A stretch of 64,000 nucleotides of DNA from Mesorhizobium_B sp963522145 (GCA_963522145.1 CAUQXI010000009.1:52518-116517); one strand, 5' to 3'. Counted from the first letter of the stretch, positions 45,623-55,345 are shown. The notes: generated by a model from the sequence alone, not told the origin. A program made the numbers and translations.

Positions 45623-46617
45623 CCGCCTCCAGCGATACGGCGCGCCAGCACCATGTTCCGGTTCTGCTTGCGGACGTGATGAGCGCGGTTGCGCCTCGGC
45701 CGGGCGACACGATCGTCGACGGCACGTTCGGAGCGGGCGGTTATTCGCGAGCGCTGCTGGATGCGGGCGCCAGCGTGGTCGCCTTCGATCGCGATCCCGC
45801 CGCCATCCGAGGCGGGCAGGCGCTGGCCTCCGCCTCGCACGGCGCGCTGACCCTGATCCACGACCGCTTCTCCAACCTCGATGCTCACGCCGAGAACGTC
45901 GATGGCGTGACGCTCGATGTCGGCGTTTCCTCCATGCAGATCGACGAGGCGGATCGCGGCTTCTCGTTTCGCGGCGATGGTCCGCTCGACATGCGCATGG
46001 CGCAGGATGGCGCGACGGCAGCGGATGTCGTGAACCGCTTCAAGGCGGGCGATCTCGCGCGCATCTTCAACTTTCTCGGCGAGGAGCGTCACGCAGGGCG
46101 CATCGCCCGAATGATCGTGGCGCGGCGTGACGAGAAGCCGTTCGAGCGTACGCTCGATCTGGCAGGCGCGATCGAGGCGCTGGTCGGCCGCAACCCCAAA
46201 GACAAGATTCATCCGGCCACGCGCGTGTTCCAGGCGCTGCGCATCTTCGTCAATGACGAGCTGGGCGAGCTGGCGGGTGCGCTGGAAGCGGCAGAGCGCG
46301 CCTTAAAGCCCGGCGGCCGGCTTGCGGTGGTGTCGTTCCACTCGCTCGAAGACCGCATCGTCAAGCGGTTCATCGCGGAACGTTCTGCGGCGCCGAGCGG
46401 CTCGCGTCACATGCCGGAGCTCGCGGCGCTTGCGCCGACCTTTGCCAAGGCGGGAGCGGCGGTGTCACCCTCGGACGAAGAAATCGCGTCCAACCCGCGC
46501 GCGCGTTCTGCCCGCCTGCGTGTTGCGGTCCGCACGGATGCGCTGCCGCGCCGCCCCGATCTCCAAAGCTTCAACCTTCCCAAGCTGCCGGCTCTGCCGC
46601 GCGGGGGTGACGAATGA
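45616..46617 (+). CDS. rsmH: 16S rRNA (cytosine-1402-N4)-methyltransferase
   Basis: A 333-residue SAM-dependent methyltransferase modifying C1402 in the ribosomal decoding centre. The fold starts at HHVPVLLADVMSA. SAM-binding motifs are IVDGTFGAGGYSRALL and VVAFDRDPAAI, followed by DGVTLDVGVSSMQIDEADRGFSF, ATRVFQALRIFVNDEL and SFHSLEDRIVKRF. ATG at 45616 overlaps the stop of a short leader ORF; ATG at 45601 is also in frame but neither has its own ribosome-binding site. The gene opens the dcw cluster because mraZ is missing. It overlaps ftsL by ATGA. Confidence 0.94.
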   Translation: MLAASSDTARQHHVPVLLADVMSAVAPRPGDTIVDGTFGAGGYSRALLDAGASVVAFDRDPAAIRGGQALASASHGALTLIHDRFSNLDAHAENVDGVTLDVGVSSMQIDEADRGFSFRGDGPLDMRMAQDGATAADVVNRFKAGDLARIFNFLGEERHAGRIARMIVARRDEKPFERTLDLAGAIEALVGRNPKDKIHPATRVFQALRIFVNDELGELAGALEAAERALKPGGRLAVVSFHSLEDRIVKRFIAERSAAPSGSRHMPELAALAPTFAKAGAAVSPSDEEIASNPRARSARLRVAVRTDALPRRPDLQSFNLPKLPALPRGGDE

Positions 46618-47012
46618 CCCGAATGTTCCGCACCAGCGACATGGTCCTGATCGCGCTGATGGTGGGCGCCGCAGGCTTTACCTACAAGACCAAGCACGAT
46701 GCGGAGCAGCGGCTGAACCACATCCGCAAGCTCGAAGCCCAGATCCGCTTCGAGGAAGATTCGATCGACCTCCTCAAGGCGGACTGGAGCCTGCTCACGC
46801 AGCCGTCGCGCCTGCAGAAGCTGACCGAGGCCTATGCTGCGGAACTGGCCCTTTCGCCGGTTCTGCCAACCCAGATCGTCGGTCTCGACGCCATTCCGGC
46901 AAAGCCTGTCGAGCCGCCGCCCGAGGGCGCCGCGATCGCTCTCGATGGAGCGCCCCGGCCTGCAAAGGCTCCCGCTGTCGATCCGATCACCACCGGCGAG
47001 GTCGCCCAATGA
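46614..47012 (+). CDS. ftsL: Cell division protein FtsL
   Basis: A 132-residue bitopic membrane protein of the divisome core (FtsQ-FtsL-FtsB). A short N-terminal membrane segment lies at about residues 7-23 (MVLIALMVGAAGFTYKT). A periplasmic coiled coil follows (DAEQRLNHIRKLEAQIRFEEDSIDLLKADWSLL), then a short LQKLTEAY segment. The C-terminal tail is rich in Pro/Ala (PPPEGAAIALDGAPRPAKAP). Its place between rsmH and ftsI is conserved. It overlaps both neighbours by ATGA, so the three are translationally coupled. Confidence 0.9.
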   Translation: MTRMFRTSDMVLIALMVGAAGFTYKTKHDAEQRLNHIRKLEAQIRFEEDSIDLLKADWSLLTQPSRLQKLTEAYAAELALSPVLPTQIVGLDAIPAKPVEPPPEGAAIALDGAPRPAKAPAVDPITTGEVAQ

Positions 47013-48721
47013 TGCCGAGCTGGCGCAAAAAGCTCATGAGCGTGCCGCTGCGGCGCGGCGCGATCGTGCTTGAGGGGGGCCGCCGCGCGTCGGGCGGGCG
47101 GACGCGCAACCGCGTGACGATGGTCGCCGTGGCCTTTTTCGGGGTTTACGCCGTGATTGCCGGGCGCTTGGTCTATTACGGCTTCCAGAATCCCGACGAG
47201 TCGTCCGGCCCGACTGCGCGCATCACCGCCTCGCGGCCCGACATCGTCGACCGCAACGGCGAGGTGCTCGCCACGGACATCAAGACCGCGTCGCTGTTCG
47301 CCGAGCCCAACCGCATCGTGGACGTCGACGAGGCAGTGGAGAAGCTCGCGAGCGTGCTGCCGGAGCTTCATCATGAGCAGACCTACAACAAGCTGAAGAG
47401 CCGCGCCCGCTTCGTCTGGCTCAAGCGCCAGCTGACGCCCCGGCAGCAGGCCGATATTCTGGCGCTTGGCATCCCGGGCGTCGGCTTCCGCACGGAAAAG
47501 CGCCGCTTCTATCCCGGCGGCGAAACGGCCTCCCACATCATCGGCCTGACCAATGTGGACAATCAGGGCATTGCGGGGATCGAGAAGTATATCGACGCGC
47601 AGGGCCTGGCCGATCTCCAGGCCTCCGGCCTCGCCGATCCCAAGGATCTCAACCCGGTCAAGCTTTCGGTCGACATCCGCGTCCAGCATGTGGTGCGCGA
47701 CGAGCTCGTGCAGGCGGTGGACCGCTACCACGCGATCGCTGCGGGTGCCGTGGTGCTCAACGCCAAGACGGGTGAGGTCGTCGCCATGGCGTCCGTGCCC
47801 GACTTCGATCCCAACAACCCGTTCAACGCCCAGGACAAGGACCGCCTGAACCGCATGTCGGCCGGCGTCTACGAAATGGGCTCGACCATCAAGAGCTTCA
47901 CGACCGCGATGGCGCTGGATTCGGGCAAGGTCACGCTCGCCAGCCGGTTCGACGCATCGCGACCCATCACCATCGGTCGCCAGACCATCCGCGACTTCCA
48001 CGGCAAGCATCGCGTGCTTTCGGTGCCGGAGGTGTTCATCTATTCCTCCAATATCGGCTCAGCGCGCGAGGCGGATGTGGTGGGCATCGAAGGGCACCGC
48101 GAGTTCCTGCACCGCCTGGGCCTCCTGTCGCGCATGAAGACGGAATTGCCGGAGGTCGCCACGCCGACCGAACCGAAGACGTGGAAGAAGGTGCATTCGA
48201 TCACGATCTCCTTCGGCCACGGCATGTCGACCACGCCGTTGCAGACGGCGGTCGGCGCGGCCGCGCTGATGAACGGCGGCAAGCTCCTGCCTCCCACCTT
48301 CCTGCCGCGTACTGTCGCGGAGGCCGACGCGTTGGCGACGCAGGTGGTCAGCGAGAAGACCGTCGAGGACATGCGCTACCTCTACCGGCTTAATGCCGAG
48401 ATCGGTTCGGGCAAGCGGGCCGAGGTGGCGGGTTACCGCGTGGGCGGAAAGACCGGCACCGCGGAAAAGGTGGTCAACGGCCGCTACTCCAGCGACAAGA
48501 AGTTCAACGCCTTCCTCGCCGCGTTCCCGATGGAGGATCCGCAATATATCGTGCTGTCGGTGATCGATGAGCCGAGGCCGGAGAAGCCCGGCGCCGGAGC
48601 GACGGCCGGATCGAACGCGGCGCCGATCGCGGCGAACATCATCCGCCGATCCGCTTCGTTCCTTGGCATCGAGCCGCGCTTCGACGAGCCGTCCGCGGCG
48701 ACGCTGGTTTCCCTTCCCTGA
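47009..48721 (+). CDS. ftsI: Division-specific penicillin-binding protein (FtsI/PBP3)
   Basis: A 570-residue monofunctional transpeptidase that crosslinks septal murein. A membrane anchor lies near residues 37-55 (TMVAVAFFGVYAVIAGRL), followed by the PBP dimerisation domain with RPDIVDRNGEVLATDI. Active-site motifs are STIK at 292-295 (YEMGSTIKSFT), SSN (FIYSSNIGS) and KTGT (GGKTGTAEKV). The start at 47009 overlaps ftsL by ATGA and GCGAGG lies at good spacing; a second ATG follows at once. It acts with FtsW and FtsL, also encoded here. Confidence 0.95.
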   Translation: MMPSWRKKLMSVPLRRGAIVLEGGRRASGGRTRNRVTMVAVAFFGVYAVIAGRLVYYGFQNPDESSGPTARITASRPDIVDRNGEVLATDIKTASLFAEPNRIVDVDEAVEKLASVLPELHHEQTYNKLKSRARFVWLKRQLTPRQQADILALGIPGVGFRTEKRRFYPGGETASHIIGLTNVDNQGIAGIEKYIDAQGLADLQASGLADPKDLNPVKLSVDIRVQHVVRDELVQAVDRYHAIAAGAVVLNAKTGEVVAMASVPDFDPNNPFNAQDKDRLNRMSAGVYEMGSTIKSFTTAMALDSGKVTLASRFDASRPITIGRQTIRDFHGKHRVLSVPEVFIYSSNIGSAREADVVGIEGHREFLHRLGLLSRMKTELPEVATPTEPKTWKKVHSITISFGHGMSTTPLQTAVGAAALMNGGKLLPPTFLPRTVAEADALATQVVSEKTVEDMRYLYRLNAEIGSGKRAEVAGYRVGGKTGTAEKVVNGRYSSDKKFNAFLAAFPMEDPQYIVLSVIDEPRPEKPGAGATAGSNAAPIAANIIRRSASFLGIEPRFDEPSAATLVSLP

Positions 48722-48730
48722 GCGCATGCG

Positions 48731-48746
48731 TTAAGGCGGCGTTAAC
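48731..48746 (+). promoter_or_regulatory. CtrA binding site upstream of murE
   Basis: TTAA (48731-48734) and TTAAC (48742-48746) are separated by exactly seven bases, a perfect match to the CtrA consensus TTAA-N7-TTAAC. It lies in the only sizeable gap (about 48 bases) of the first half of the cluster, 23 bases before the murE start. It may mark an internal cell-cycle-regulated promoter. Confidence 0.6.
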
Positions 48747-48769
48747 CATACGCTGTTGATGTGACCCGG

Positions 48770-50254
48770 ATGAAGCTCAGCGAACTTGCCGACCTTTTGC
48801 CCATCCCCGCCGAGGCGGCGGGGGATGCCGTTGTCGATGCGGTTTCGGCCGATTCGCGCAGCATCCGGCCGGGAACCGTGTTCGTCGGCGTGCCGGGCAC
48901 CAAGGCCGATGGCGCGGCCTTTGCGGCGGACGCGGCCGCGAAGGGGGCAGCGCTGATCGTCGTCGGCGAGAACGCGGATGTTTCCGCGCTGGATGTGGCG
49001 GTGGCTCGTGTTTCCGAGCCCCGCGCGATCTTGTCCCGGCTTGCGGCACGGCTTTACCCGGGACAGCCCGGCACCACCGTTGCCGTAACGGGCACCAGCG
49101 GCAAGACCTCTGTTGCGGCATTCACCCGGCAGATATGGGAAAGCGCGGGCTTTGCCTCCGCCAGCATCGGCACCACAGGCGTGGCCGCGCCGGGCCGGAA
49201 CGATTACGGCTCGCTGACGACGCCCGATCCCGTCGCGCTGCACCGGCTGCTTGCAGAACTCGCCGAAGCCGGAGTGACCCATGCGGCCATGGAAGCATCG
49301 AGCCACGGGCTCGACCAGCATCGGCTCGATGGCGTGCAACTCTCCGCCGGCGCCTTCACCAATCTTGGCCGGGACCACATGGATTATCATCCCACGATCG
49401 CCGATTATCACCGGGCCAAGCTCCGCCTGTTCGAAGAGCTGCTGCCGAAGGGCGCTCCCGCGGTGATCTTCGCCGACGATCCGTGGTCGCAGGGGACCTC
49501 GGAGGCGGCGTCGCAAGCGGGATTGAAGGTTCTCACTGTCGGCCGAAAGGGCGACTTTCTGCGTCTCAAGCGGGTGGAGCACGAGCGCTCCCGCCAGCGC
49601 GCGGAGGTGGAACTCGATGGTGCCCTCCACGAGATCGACCTGCCGCTCGCAGGCGACTTCCAGATCAGCAACGCGCTCGTGGCGGCGGGGCTGGCGATCG
49701 CAACCGGGACTCCGGCCTCAAAGGTGTTCGCCGGGCTCGAGGCGCTGAAAGGCGCGCCGGGGCGGCTTGAACATGTCAGCACCACGTCAACCGGGGCGCC
49801 GGTCTATGTCGATTACGCACACAAGCCGGAAGCACTGGAGAATGTGCTGCTCGCGGTGCGACCGTTCACCACCGGGCGGGTTGTCGTGGCCTTCGGCTGC
49901 GGCGGCGACCGTGACCGGGGAAAGCGCCCCATCATGGGCGAGATCGCCACCCGCCTCGCCGATGTGGTGATCGTCACCGACGACAATCCACGCTCGGAAG
50001 AGCCGGCTGCCATCCGCCGCGCCATCCTCGACGCAGCGCCTGGCGCAACCGAGATCGGCGATCGCCGCGAGGCGATCCGCAGGGCGATCGGCATGCTCAA
50101 AGCCGGGGATACGCTTGTCGTGGCCGGCAAGGGCCATGAGGAAGGGCAGACGGTTGGAAGCAAAACGCTTCCCTTCTCCGATCATGCGGAGGTGCGGACC
50201 GCGCTGGCAGATCTCGCCTCGGCCGCGGATGCGAGGCAGGGAGACGCCGCATGA
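48770..50254 (+). CDS. murE: UDP-MurNAc-tripeptide synthetase (meso-diaminopimelate adding)
   Basis: A 494-residue cytoplasmic ATP-dependent ligase adding the third residue to the murein precursor. The ATP loop TGTSGKTS lies near residues 108-115, and the middle domain has EASSHGLDQHR and FTNLGRDHMDYH. The motif DDNPRSEEP near residue 404 marks the meso-diaminopimelate-specific type, as expected for a Gram-negative. ATG at 48770 is used because family homology begins at MKLSEL; GTG at 48761 is possible. A CtrA box precedes it, and it overlaps murF by ATGA. Confidence 0.95.
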   Translation: MKLSELADLLPIPAEAAGDAVVDAVSADSRSIRPGTVFVGVPGTKADGAAFAADAAAKGAALIVVGENADVSALDVAVARVSEPRAILSRLAARLYPGQPGTTVAVTGTSGKTSVAAFTRQIWESAGFASASIGTTGVAAPGRNDYGSLTTPDPVALHRLLAELAEAGVTHAAMEASSHGLDQHRLDGVQLSAGAFTNLGRDHMDYHPTIADYHRAKLRLFEELLPKGAPAVIFADDPWSQGTSEAASQAGLKVLTVGRKGDFLRLKRVEHERSRQRAEVELDGALHEIDLPLAGDFQISNALVAAGLAIATGTPASKVFAGLEALKGAPGRLEHVSTTSTGAPVYVDYAHKPEALENVLLAVRPFTTGRVVVAFGCGGDRDRGKRPIMGEIATRLADVVIVTDDNPRSEEPAAIRRAILDAAPGATEIGDRREAIRRAIGMLKAGDTLVVAGKGHEEGQTVGSKTLPFSDHAEVRTALADLASAADARQGDAA

Positions 50255-51687
50255 CGCCCCTATGGAATGGTTCCGACTTCGCGCAGGCAACCGGCGGCCG
50301 CGCGGTCACCACGCTGCCCGATGCTGTCGGCGGCATCTCGATCGACACTCGGTCGCTCCAACCCGGAGATGCGTTTTTCGCAATCACCGGCGACCGGACG
50401 GATGGGCACAATTTCCTGACCGCTGCCGTCGCCGCCGGTGCTTCCGTGCTGGTGGTGGGCGAGGGGCGGCTGGCTGCGATGGGTCGGCTTTCCGCGCCGA
50501 TGATCGTGGTGCCGGATGTGCTGCACGCGCTGGAGAACGTGGGAGCCGCAGCGCGCGCCCGCTCGAAGGCCAAGGTGATCGCGGTGACCGGCTCTGCCGG
50601 CAAGACCACCACCAAGGAGGCGCTTCGGCGCGCGCTTGGAACGGTCGGCACGGTGCACGCGTCGGACAAGTCATTCAACAATCATTGGGGCGTGCCGCTG
50701 ACGCTCGCCCGGCTTCCGCCTGACGCCGACTATGCCGTGTTCGAGATCGGCATGAGCCACGCCGGCGAAATCCGGCCGCTGACCAGGCTCGTTCGGCCGC
50801 ACATCGCCATCGTGACCCTGATCGCGCCGGCCCACCTCGGCCACTTCAACGGCCTCGAGGAGATCGCGGCGGCCAAGGGCGAGATCTTCGAGGGTGTGGA
50901 AACAGGCGGCGCGGCCCTTATCAACCGCGACGATGCCCATTGGAGCCGTCTCCACGAGGCCGCTGCGGCGGCACGGGTCGGCCACATCGCAAGCTTCGGC
51001 GAGCATGAAGGTGCGGACTATCGGCTTCTGGGCTTCACGCTGGAAGCGGATCATTCCACGGCGAGCGTCCGCGTGGCGGGCGAGGAGATCGGCCTGCGCA
51101 TCGGGGCCCCGGGCCGTCACATCCTGCAGAACGCGCTCGCCGTACTGGGTGCTGTGCATCTCGCCGGCGCGGATGTGCTTCGCGCGGCCGAAGGGCTGGC
51201 TGACTTGACGGCGGAGCGCGGACGCGGCCAGCGCCACGTGCTGCCGCACCCCGAAGGGGCCGTCACGCTGATCGACGAAAGCTACAACGCCAACCCCACT
51301 TCCATGCGCGCGGCCCTTGCGCTGCTCGCGAACACGCCGGTCGGTCCCGGCGGGCGGCGGATTGCGGTGCTGGGCGACATGCGTGAACTCGGAGCCCATT
51401 CGGAGCGGCTTCATGCCGAACTTGCCGAGGTCGTAGCCGCGACTCAGCCCGGAGCGGTGCTGCTCGCAGGGCCGGAAATGCACGCCTTGAAGGATGCGCT
51501 GGCAGGGCAAGACATCGTGGTCGAGCACCGCAACGAGGTGGCGCAGCTTCAGCCGGTCCTTCTCGACACCGTCCGGTCCGGCGATGTGGTGATGGTGAAG
51601 TCGTCGAACGGTGTCGGATCGTCGCGGCTGGTGGACGCATTGATCGAGCGTTTCGGCGGGCTCGCGCCGGAAGCGCGGCGCGCGTAA
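50251..51687 (+). CDS. murF: UDP-MurNAc-tripeptide:D-alanyl-D-alanine ligase
   Basis: A 478-residue Mur ligase that adds the D-Ala-D-Ala dipeptide made by Ddl (also in this cluster). The ATP loop GSAGKTTTKEALR lies near residue 113. FNNHWGVPLTLARL, EIGMSHAGEI and DESYNANPTSMRAAL are typical of MurF. The start overlaps murE by ATGA. Length and domain order are normal. Confidence 0.95.
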   Translation: MTPLWNGSDFAQATGGRAVTTLPDAVGGISIDTRSLQPGDAFFAITGDRTDGHNFLTAAVAAGASVLVVGEGRLAAMGRLSAPMIVVPDVLHALENVGAAARARSKAKVIAVTGSAGKTTTKEALRRALGTVGTVHASDKSFNNHWGVPLTLARLPPDADYAVFEIGMSHAGEIRPLTRLVRPHIAIVTLIAPAHLGHFNGLEEIAAAKGEIFEGVETGGAALINRDDAHWSRLHEAAAAARVGHIASFGEHEGADYRLLGFTLEADHSTASVRVAGEEIGLRIGAPGRHILQNALAVLGAVHLAGADVLRAAEGLADLTAERGRGQRHVLPHPEGAVTLIDESYNANPTSMRAALALLANTPVGPGGRRIAVLGDMRELGAHSERLHAELAEVVAATQPGAVLLAGPEMHALKDALAGQDIVVEHRNEVAQLQPVLLDTVRSGDVVMVKSSNGVGSSRLVDALIERFGGLAPEARRA

Positions 51688-51696
51688 GAGACAAGA

Positions 51697-52779
51697 ATGT
51701 TCACCCTGCTCGCCGCCTTCGCCGAAGATGTCTCGCTCTTCAACGTCTTCCGCTACATCACCTTCCGCACCGGCGGCGCGCTGATCACGTCCGCGCTGAT
51801 CGTCTTCATCTTCGGGCCGGCCATCATCAATTCCCTGCGCCTTCGCCAAGGCAAGGGCCAGCCGATCCGGGCTGACGGTCCGCAGACACACTTCAAGAAG
51901 GCCGGCACGCCGACGATGGGCGGGCTGATGATCATGACCGGCATCGTCGGCTCGTCGCTGCTTTGGGCCAACATCCTCAGCGTCTATGTCTGGGTCGTGC
52001 TCTTGGTAACGCTGGGCTTCGGCGCGATCGGCTTCTATGACGACTATCTGAAGGTCACCAAGCAGAGCCATCTCGGTCTTTCCGGCAAGGCGCGGCTCGC
52101 CATCGAATTCGCGATCGCCGGCACGGCCGCCTATTTCATCATGCGCGCGGGGCAGGCGCCGTTCTCGTCCTCGCTGACCTTTCCCTTCGCCAAGGGCTTC
52201 CTGGTCAATCTGGGCTGGTTCTTCATCCCATTCGCCTGCGTCGTAGTGGTGGGCGCGGGCAATGCGGTGAACCTGACGGACGGGCTCGACGGGCTCGCCA
52301 TCGTGCCGATCATGATCGCCGCGGCGTCCTTCGGCGTGATCGCCTACCTGTCCGGAAACGCGGTCTTCGCCGATTATCTCCAGATCCATTTCGTGCCGGG
52401 CACGGGCGAACTCGCCGTCGTGCTGGGTGCGGTGGTCGGGGCGGGACTGGGCTTCCTCTGGTTCAATGCGCCGCCTGCCGCGATCTTCATGGGCGACACG
52501 GGCTCGCTTGCTCTCGGCGGCCTGATCGGCACGATCGCGGTCGCCACCAAGCACGAGATCGTGCTCGCCATCATCGGCGGGCTGTTCGTGGTCGAGGCGC
52601 TGTCCGTCATCATTCAGGTCGGCTTCTTCAAGGCCACCGGCCGGCGCGTCTTCCTGATGGCGCCGATCCACCACCATTTCGAGAAGCTCGGCTGGACCGA
52701 AAGCCAGGTCGTGATCCGCTTTTGGATCGTGGCCGTGATCCTCGCGCTGGTGGGATTGTCCACCCTCAAGCTGCGCTGA
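51697..52779 (+). CDS. mraY: Phospho-MurNAc-pentapeptide transferase
   Basis: A 360-residue integral membrane enzyme with about ten helices that moves the pentapeptide precursor onto undecaprenyl phosphate to make lipid I. Conserved blocks are QTHFKKAGTPTMGGLMI, FYDDYLKVTKQSHLGLSGKARL (catalytic Asp pair), NAVNLTDGLDGLAI and MAPIHHHFEKLGW. It starts 9 bases after murF and is followed by murD after 4 bases. Confidence 0.96.
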   Translation: MFTLLAAFAEDVSLFNVFRYITFRTGGALITSALIVFIFGPAIINSLRLRQGKGQPIRADGPQTHFKKAGTPTMGGLMIMTGIVGSSLLWANILSVYVWVVLLVTLGFGAIGFYDDYLKVTKQSHLGLSGKARLAIEFAIAGTAAYFIMRAGQAPFSSSLTFPFAKGFLVNLGWFFIPFACVVVVGAGNAVNLTDGLDGLAIVPIMIAAASFGVIAYLSGNAVFADYLQIHFVPGTGELAVVLGAVVGAGLGFLWFNAPPAAIFMGDTGSLALGGLIGTIAVATKHEIVLAIIGGLFVVEALSVIIQVGFFKATGRRVFLMAPIHHHFEKLGWTESQVVIRFWIVAVILALVGLSTLKLR

Positions 52780-52783
52780 AACG

Positions 52784-54196
52784 ATGATCCCCGCCCGCAG
52801 CTTCTCCGGCAAGAAGGTCGCTCTGTTCGGCCTGGGCGGTTCAGGGCTCGCTACCGCTCAATCGCTTCTGGAAGGCGGGGCGGAGGTGCTCGCCTGGGAC
52901 GACAATCCCGAAAGCGTGTCGCGCGCGGAAGCGGCGGGCATTTCGACGGGCGACCTGCGCGGCGCGGATTGGGCGGGCTTCAGCTCCTTTGTGCTTTCGC
53001 CCGGCGTGCCGCTGACCCATCCCAAGCCACACTGGACGGTGGAGTTCGCGCGCGGCGCAGGCGTGGAGGTCATCGGCGATATCGAGCTTTTCGTGCGCGA
53101 GCGCGCGGCGCAGGTGCCGGACGCGCCCTTCGTCGCCATAACAGGCACCAACGGGAAGTCCACCACGACGGCACTGACGGCGCATATCCTCCGGCATGCC
53201 GGACGCGACGTGCAGATGGGCGGCAATATCGGCCGCGCCGTGATGACGCTCGATCCGCTAAGGCCTAGCCGGTTCTATGTGGTGGAATGCTCGTCCTACC
53301 AGATCGATCTCGCGCCCTCGATCAATCCGACCGCCGGCGTGCTTCTCAACCTCACGCCCGACCATCTCGACCGCCACGGAACCATGCAGCATTACGCAGC
53401 CATCAAGGAGAGGCTGGTGGCGGGCAGCGATGCGGCCATCATCGGGGTGGACGACAGCTTCTGCGCGGCCATCGCCGATCGGCTCGAGCGCGCGGGCCGC
53501 CCGGTCATTCGCATCTCCAAGCGCGTTCCAGTGACGGACGGGTACTTCGCGCAGGGCACTGATCTCATGGAAGCAGCGCACGGCGCTTACGAGCGGATCG
53601 GCGTCCTGGAAGGCATCGGCTCACTGCGCGGCGCGCACAACGCGCAGAATGCCCTGGCGGCAGTCGCGGCCTGCCTCAAGGTCGGTTTGACGCTAGGCGA
53701 GATCCAGTCTGGTCTCGAAAGCTTTCCGGGTCTCGCCCATCGGATGGAGCAGGTCGGCCGGCAGAACCGTGTGCTTTTCGTCAACGATTCCAAGGCGACA
53801 AACGCGGATGCCGCGGCGCCCGCTTTGTCGAGTTTCGAGCGCATCTTCTGGATCGCGGGCGGCCTACCCAAAGAGGGCGGGATCGAGCCCCTGCGCGGGC
53901 TCTTCCCTCACGTCGCCAAGGCGTACCTGATCGGCGAGGCGGCTCCCGCCTTCGCAGCGACGCTCGGCGAGGCGGTGCCATACGAGATCGCCGGAACGCT
54001 TGGCGCCGCCGTCGAACGCGCGGCGCGCGATGCGGAGGCGGACGCGAGTGCTGAAGCGGTGGTGCTGCTGTCGCCCGCCTGCGCGAGCTTCGACCAGTTC
54101 AAGAATTTCGAGGTGCGCGGCGATGCATTCCGCGATGCCGTTCGCACCATCATCCAGGTGCGGGACCTAGCTCCCGCCGGAGGCGCCCCATGCTGA
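52784..54196 (+). CDS. murD: UDP-MurNAc-L-alanine:D-glutamate ligase
   Basis: A 470-residue Mur ligase adding D-Glu as the second residue. An N-terminal Rossmann part (VALFGLGGSGLATAQSL) is followed by the ATP loop GTNGKSTTT near residue 120. VVECSSYQID, LNLTPDHLDRHG and the C-terminal NDSKATNADAAAPAL are typical of MurD. It overlaps ftsW by 7 bases. Confidence 0.95.
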   Translation: MIPARSFSGKKVALFGLGGSGLATAQSLLEGGAEVLAWDDNPESVSRAEAAGISTGDLRGADWAGFSSFVLSPGVPLTHPKPHWTVEFARGAGVEVIGDIELFVRERAAQVPDAPFVAITGTNGKSTTTALTAHILRHAGRDVQMGGNIGRAVMTLDPLRPSRFYVVECSSYQIDLAPSINPTAGVLLNLTPDHLDRHGTMQHYAAIKERLVAGSDAAIIGVDDSFCAAIADRLERAGRPVIRISKRVPVTDGYFAQGTDLMEAAHGAYERIGVLEGIGSLRGAHNAQNALAAVAACLKVGLTLGEIQSGLESFPGLAHRMEQVGRQNRVLFVNDSKATNADAAAPALSSFERIFWIAGGLPKEGGIEPLRGLFPHVAKAYLIGEAAPAFAATLGEAVPYEIAGTLGAAVERAARDAEADASAEAVVLLSPACASFDQFKNFEVRGDAFRDAVRTIIQVRDLAPAGGAPC

Positions 54197-55344
54197 GCCG
54201 TCTTGACCGCAGCCCCGCCGCGACATGGTGGTGGACCGTCGACCGCTGGTTCCTCGCGGCGTTCCTGAGCCTCATGGGTCTCGGCATCATCCTGTCCTTT
54301 GCCGCGAGCCCGGCCGTGGCGGAGCGCATCGGGCTCGAGCCGTACCATTTCGTTTCGCGGCAGATCTTCTTCATGCTGCCCGCGCTTGCCGCCATGATCG
54401 GCGTGTCCTTTCTTGATGCGCGCGGCGTGCGGCGGCTGGCGATCGTGATGCTTGGGATGGCGATCCTGATGATGATCGCCGCACTCTACATCGGCGTGGA
54501 GATCAAGGGATCGCGCCGCTGGCTCTCGCTTGCCGGCGTGTCGATCCAGCCCTCCGAGTTCCTGAAGCCCGCTTTCGTGGTGATCTGCGCCTGGCTTTTC
54601 GCGGAGCACAAGCGGCAGCCCGAGATCCCCGGCAACCTGTTCGCCATGATCCTTGTCGGACTGGTGGTGTCGCTTCTGATCGCGCAGCCCGATCTCGGCC
54701 AGACCATCCTCGTTTCCGCCACATGGGGCGCGATGTTCTTCATGGCCGGCATGGCCTGGATCTGGATCATCGCGCTGGGCGCGCTAGGCGTGGTCGGCGG
54801 GATCGCGGCCTATACGATCTTCCCGCATGTCGCCGGCCGCATCGACCGCTTTCTCACGGGGGAGGGCGACACGTTCCAGGTGGATGTCGCGCATGATGCG
54901 ATTGTGCGCGGCGGCTGGCTCGGCCAGGGGCCGGGCGAGGGCACAGTCAAGCGCATCCTTCCCGACAGCCACACCGACTTTGTCTTCGCGGTGGCAGGCG
55001 AGGAGTTCGGCATCATCCTCTGCCTGGGGCTGATGCTGATCTTCGCGTTCATCGTCATGCGCGGACTGTCCATCGCCTTTAAGGAGCATGACGATTTCTC
55101 GCGCTTCGCGGTGGGCGGGCTGGTGATCCAACTCGGCCTTCAGTCGCTCATCAATATGTGCGTCAACCTCCAGCTCATGCCCGCCAAGGGCATGACATTG
55201 CCGTTCATCTCCTATGGCGGTTCCTCGCTGGTGGCGGTGGCGATCTCGACGGGCATGGTGCTGGCGCTGACGCGGAAGCGGCCCGAGCGCCTGCGCAATC
55301 CTGGCTTCGGGGCGTTCCCGGCGAACGCCGTTCCCGCGAGCTGA
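54190..55344 (+). CDS. ftsW: Septal murein polymerase FtsW (SEDS family)
   Basis: A 384-residue polytopic membrane protein with about ten helices that polymerises glycan from lipid II together with FtsI. SEDS motifs are seen in KGSRRWLSLAGVSIQPSEFLKPAFV, AQPDLGQTIL, GPGEGTVKRILPDSHTDFVFAVAGEEFG and GMTLPFISYGGSS. The N-terminus is cytoplasmic (RLDRSPAATWWWTVDR). It overlaps murD by 7 bases and ends 1 base before murG. Confidence 0.95.
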   Translation: MLSRLDRSPAATWWWTVDRWFLAAFLSLMGLGIILSFAASPAVAERIGLEPYHFVSRQIFFMLPALAAMIGVSFLDARGVRRLAIVMLGMAILMMIAALYIGVEIKGSRRWLSLAGVSIQPSEFLKPAFVVICAWLFAEHKRQPEIPGNLFAMILVGLVVSLLIAQPDLGQTILVSATWGAMFFMAGMAWIWIIALGALGVVGGIAAYTIFPHVAGRIDRFLTGEGDTFQVDVAHDAIVRGGWLGQGPGEGTVKRILPDSHTDFVFAVAGEEFGIILCLGLMLIFAFIVMRGLSIAFKEHDDFSRFAVGGLVIQLGLQSLINMCVNLQLMPAKGMTLPFISYGGSSLVAVAISTGMVLALTRKRPERLRNPGFGAFPANAVPAS

Positions 55345-55345
55345 A

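Noticed and set aside
50671..52812. A 713-residue open frame on the minus strand opposite murF and mraY
   Set aside because: It lies wholly antisense to two well-recognised genes. Its composition (very rich in Asp, His, Arg, Gln) is that of reversed codons in GC-rich DNA, with no domain.
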